Shown piece after piece: positions 62,124-64,000 of a stretch of DNA of 64,000 nt. Numbering within the stretch: the first letter of the stretch is position 1; each line of letters starts with the position of its first letter. A program made the translations under genes and the position numbers. The notes under the pieces are model-generated. The model worked only from the letters and a program-made list of their open reading frames with translations, ran no database searches and was not told the origin of the DNA. The stretch comes from JAAYSA01 sp035367155 (GTDB taxonomy: Bacteria > Bacillota_I > Bacilli_A > RFN20 > CAG-826), in contig DAOSJI010000002.1 in the NCBI GenBank assembly GCA_035367155.1, positions 1 to 64,000 of the forward strand, written 5' to 3'.

Positions 62124-64000
62124 TGGAAAATAAAGAGAAAATCTATGCAGGCGACGATTTAGCTAATCACATTGAAAAAGCAGACGCATCGTATACCGCA
62201 CACAACATTCAAGTTCTAGAAGGATTAGAAGCTGTTCGAAAACGTCCAGGAATGTATATAGGGACAACAAGCGAAGCTGGTCTCCATCACCTTGTTTGGG
62301 AAATCGTCGATAACGCAATTGACGAAGCTTTAGCAGGGTTTTGTGATGAAATTGTCGTGTCTTTACATAGAGACGGTTCGGTTTCGGTAACAGATAATGG
62401 CAGAGGTATGCCGGTTGATGTTGTTGAAAAGACAGGTAAAAGTGCTGTTGAAACAATTTTTACCGTTCTTCACGCAGGTGGTAAATTTGGTGAAGGCGAT
62501 GTCTATAAGGTTAGTGGTGGTCTCCACGGCGTTGGTGCAGCTGTTGTTAATGCACTAAGTGAATGGCTGGAAGTTAACGTTTATAAAGATGGCGGTGAAT
62601 ACTTTTTACGTTTTGAAAAGGGCGGTCATACTGTTGGAGAAATTGTTCGTGTTGGTGAAGCAAAACAAAACGGCACAAAAGTAACTTTTAAACCAGACCC
62701 ACTCGTATTCCTTGATACACAAACATTTAATTACCAAACAATTTGTGAACGATTAAAACAAATGGCGTTTTTAAATCGTGGTATAAAAATCAAGATTAAA
62801 GATCTTCGTGGCGAAGAAGTAAAAAAAGAAACTTTTTATTATGAAGGCGGAATTATTCAATATGTTCAAGATATTAACAAAGGAAAAACCCCGATTCAAG
62901 AAAGTGTTATTTACTGTGAAGGTAGCGAAGAAATTGAATTTAATGGTAGAAAAGCTCATGTAATTATTGAAACTGCCATGCAATATACAACGAGTTACAA
63001 TAATTACCTTTATACATTCTGTAATAATATTAATACGCGTGAAGGCGGCATGCATGAAGCCGGCTTTAAAATGGCAATTAACCGCGAAATTAATAAATAT
63101 GCAAGAATGATAAAAGCTCTTAAAGATGGCGATGAAAACTTTTCAACAGAGGACGTTTTAGAAGGATTGACCGCGATTGTGTCGGTAAAACATCCAAACC
63201 CCCAATACGAAGGACAAACAAAAAGTAAGTTAGGAAATAGTGAAGTTCGTCGAATCACAAGCCAAATTGTAGGCGACCAATTAGCGCGCTTTTTACTTGA
63301 AAACCCAAATGAAGCAAAAGCGATAATTGATAAAATCAAACTCGCGGCAGAAGCCCGCGTCGCGGCCAGAATGGCCCGCGAAACAGTTCGAAGAAAAGAC
63401 GGGCTAGATTTTACTACATTACCAGGGAAATTAGCTGATTGTTCAAGTAGACATCCTGAAGAATGTGAACTGTTTATTGTTGAAGGTAATTCAGCCGGAG
63501 GTTCAGCAAAAAATGGCCGCAATAGAGAAACACAAGCCATTTTACCGCTTCGAGGAAAAATTCTTAATGTTCAAAAAGCACAAGAAAAGCGAATATATGA
63601 AAATGCTGAAATTGGAAACCTAATTCAAGCAATTGGAGCAGGAATTGACGAGGAATTTGATGTTAGTAAGATTAGATATCATAAAGTAATTATTATGACA
63701 GACGCTGACGTTGACGGCAGTCATATTAGAGTACTTTTACTTACTTTCTTTAATAGATTTATGAGACCTTTAATTGAGCATGGTCATGTATATATTGCGC
63801 AACCGCCACTTTATAAGATCGAATATCGAGGAAAGCAATATTATTGCTATAATGATGCACAACTTGAAGAAACACGTGCTCAACTTGATTTAAGACCAGG
63901 ATATCCAATTCAAAGATATAAAGGTCTTGGGGAAATGGATGCTGTACAACTTCGTGATACAACAATGGATCCAAAGACAAGAAAACTTCTTAAAGTTACA
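62123..64000 (+). CDS. gyrB: DNA gyrase subunit B, 3' end beyond the window
   Basis: 626 complete codons are in the window without a stop. GHKL ATPase: EAVRKRPGMYIG, EIVDNAIDEA, VTDNGRGMP, VSGGLHGVGAAVVNAL; transducer; TOPRIM with VEGNSAGGSAKNGRNR (Asn456 replaces the usual Asp), LPLRGKILNV, MTDADVDGSHIR; then RYKGLGEMDA. It introduces negative supercoils with GyrA. AGGAGG before the ATG lies within recF. The window ends in the tail DPKTRKLLKVT. Confidence 0.97.
   Translation, partial: MENKEKIYAGDDLANHIEKADASYTAHNIQVLEGLEAVRKRPGMYIGTTSEAGLHHLVWEIVDNAIDEALAGFCDEIVVSLHRDGSVSVTDNGRGMPVDVVEKTGKSAVETIFTVLHAGGKFGEGDVYKVSGGLHGVGAAVVNALSEWLEVNVYKDGGEYFLRFEKGGHTVGEIVRVGEAKQNGTKVTFKPDPLVFLDTQTFNYQTICERLKQMAFLNRGIKIKIKDLRGEEVKKETFYYEGGIIQYVQDINKGKTPIQESVIYCEGSEEIEFNGRKAHVIIETAMQYTTSYNNYLYTFCNNINTREGGMHEAGFKMAINREINKYARMIKALKDGDENFSTEDVLEGLTAIVSVKHPNPQYEGQTKSKLGNSEVRRITSQIVGDQLARFLLENPNEAKAIIDKIKLAAEARVAARMARETVRRKDGLDFTTLPGKLADCSSRHPEECELFIVEGNSAGGSAKNGRNRETQAILPLRGKILNVQKAQEKRIYENAEIGNLIQAIGAGIDEEFDVSKIRYHKVIIMTDADVDGSHIRVLLLTFFNRFMRPLIEHGHVYIAQPPLYKIEYRGKQYYCYNDAQLEETRAQLDLRPGYPIQRYKGLGEMDAVQLRDTTMDPKTRKLLKVT

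Noticed and set aside
1..64000. tRNA, rRNA, CRISPR arrays, insertion sequences or prophage
   Set aside because: All gaps were read; none shows cloverleaf arms, spaced direct repeats, transposase genes or phage genes.

Overview
This AT-rich window comes from the replication-origin region of a low-GC, standard-code bacterium of the Bacillota. The evidence is the chromosome order rpmH-rnpA-yidC-jag ... dnaA-dnaN-rlbA-recF-gyrB, together with the Bacillus-like blocks rpsF-ssb-rpsR, gdpP-rplI-dnaB-walJ, pth-mfd-rqcP-tilS-ftsH-dusB-lysS and mnmE-tatD-rnmV-rsmA-ispE-glmU. TGA acts as a stop (for example at 29477-29479), so the Mycoplasma/Spiroplasma code is excluded. Compact operons, very AT-rich DNA and the surface-protein types suggest an uncultured gut-type lineage near Erysipelotrichales/RF39-like Bacilli; this placement is inference. 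GlmU, a DUF368 plus PAP2 pair and c-di-AMP phosphodiesterase GdpP fit a cell with a polyprenol-dependent envelope.

Layout. 1-7410: three paralogous secreted or membrane-anchored surface proteins (the first broken by an in-frame TAG and cut by the window edge) and a membrane protein, each followed by a terminator; the second surface gene and the membrane protein are preceded by dyads, and the third by a dyad that overlaps its promoter. 7446-11229: a RimK-like ATP-grasp enzyme, a small hypothetical protein and an ABC transporter. 11293-20799 and on to 28465: minus-strand housekeeping operons for replication, translation and protein quality control. 28538-30769: DUF368 transporter, PAP2 phosphatase and an RsuA-type pseudouridine synthase. 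30842-35074: a TetR regulator with a heterodimeric ABC exporter. 35123-41190: an FGGY kinase, a membrane-fused spermidine-synthase-like protein and pyruvate phosphate dikinase. 41258-46966: the six-gene operon mnmE to glmU, carrying two near-perfect parS sites.

47066-55010 is the most unusual region: a tightly coupled minus-strand cluster placed between jag and mnmE, which are normally close neighbours. It encodes two AMP-forming acyl/aminoacyl ligases (one split by an apparent frameshift and ending in a carrier domain), a free carrier protein, two PlsC-type acyltransferases, an MFS_2/GPH-type transporter, an LRAT-fold protein and an Sfp-type phosphopantetheinyl transferase. Read together, the genes describe activation of an acyl group, loading on a carrier, esterification into a lipid, and possibly transport or a second acyl transfer. 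The product is unknown. It is the best candidate here for an undescribed system.

55031-64000: jag, an enlarged lipoprotein-type YidC, rnpA, rpmH, the DnaA-box-rich origin, dnaA, dnaN, rlbA, recF and the 5' part of gyrB. GyrB has Asn at the position equivalent to the E. coli Asp426 quinolone-resistance residue.
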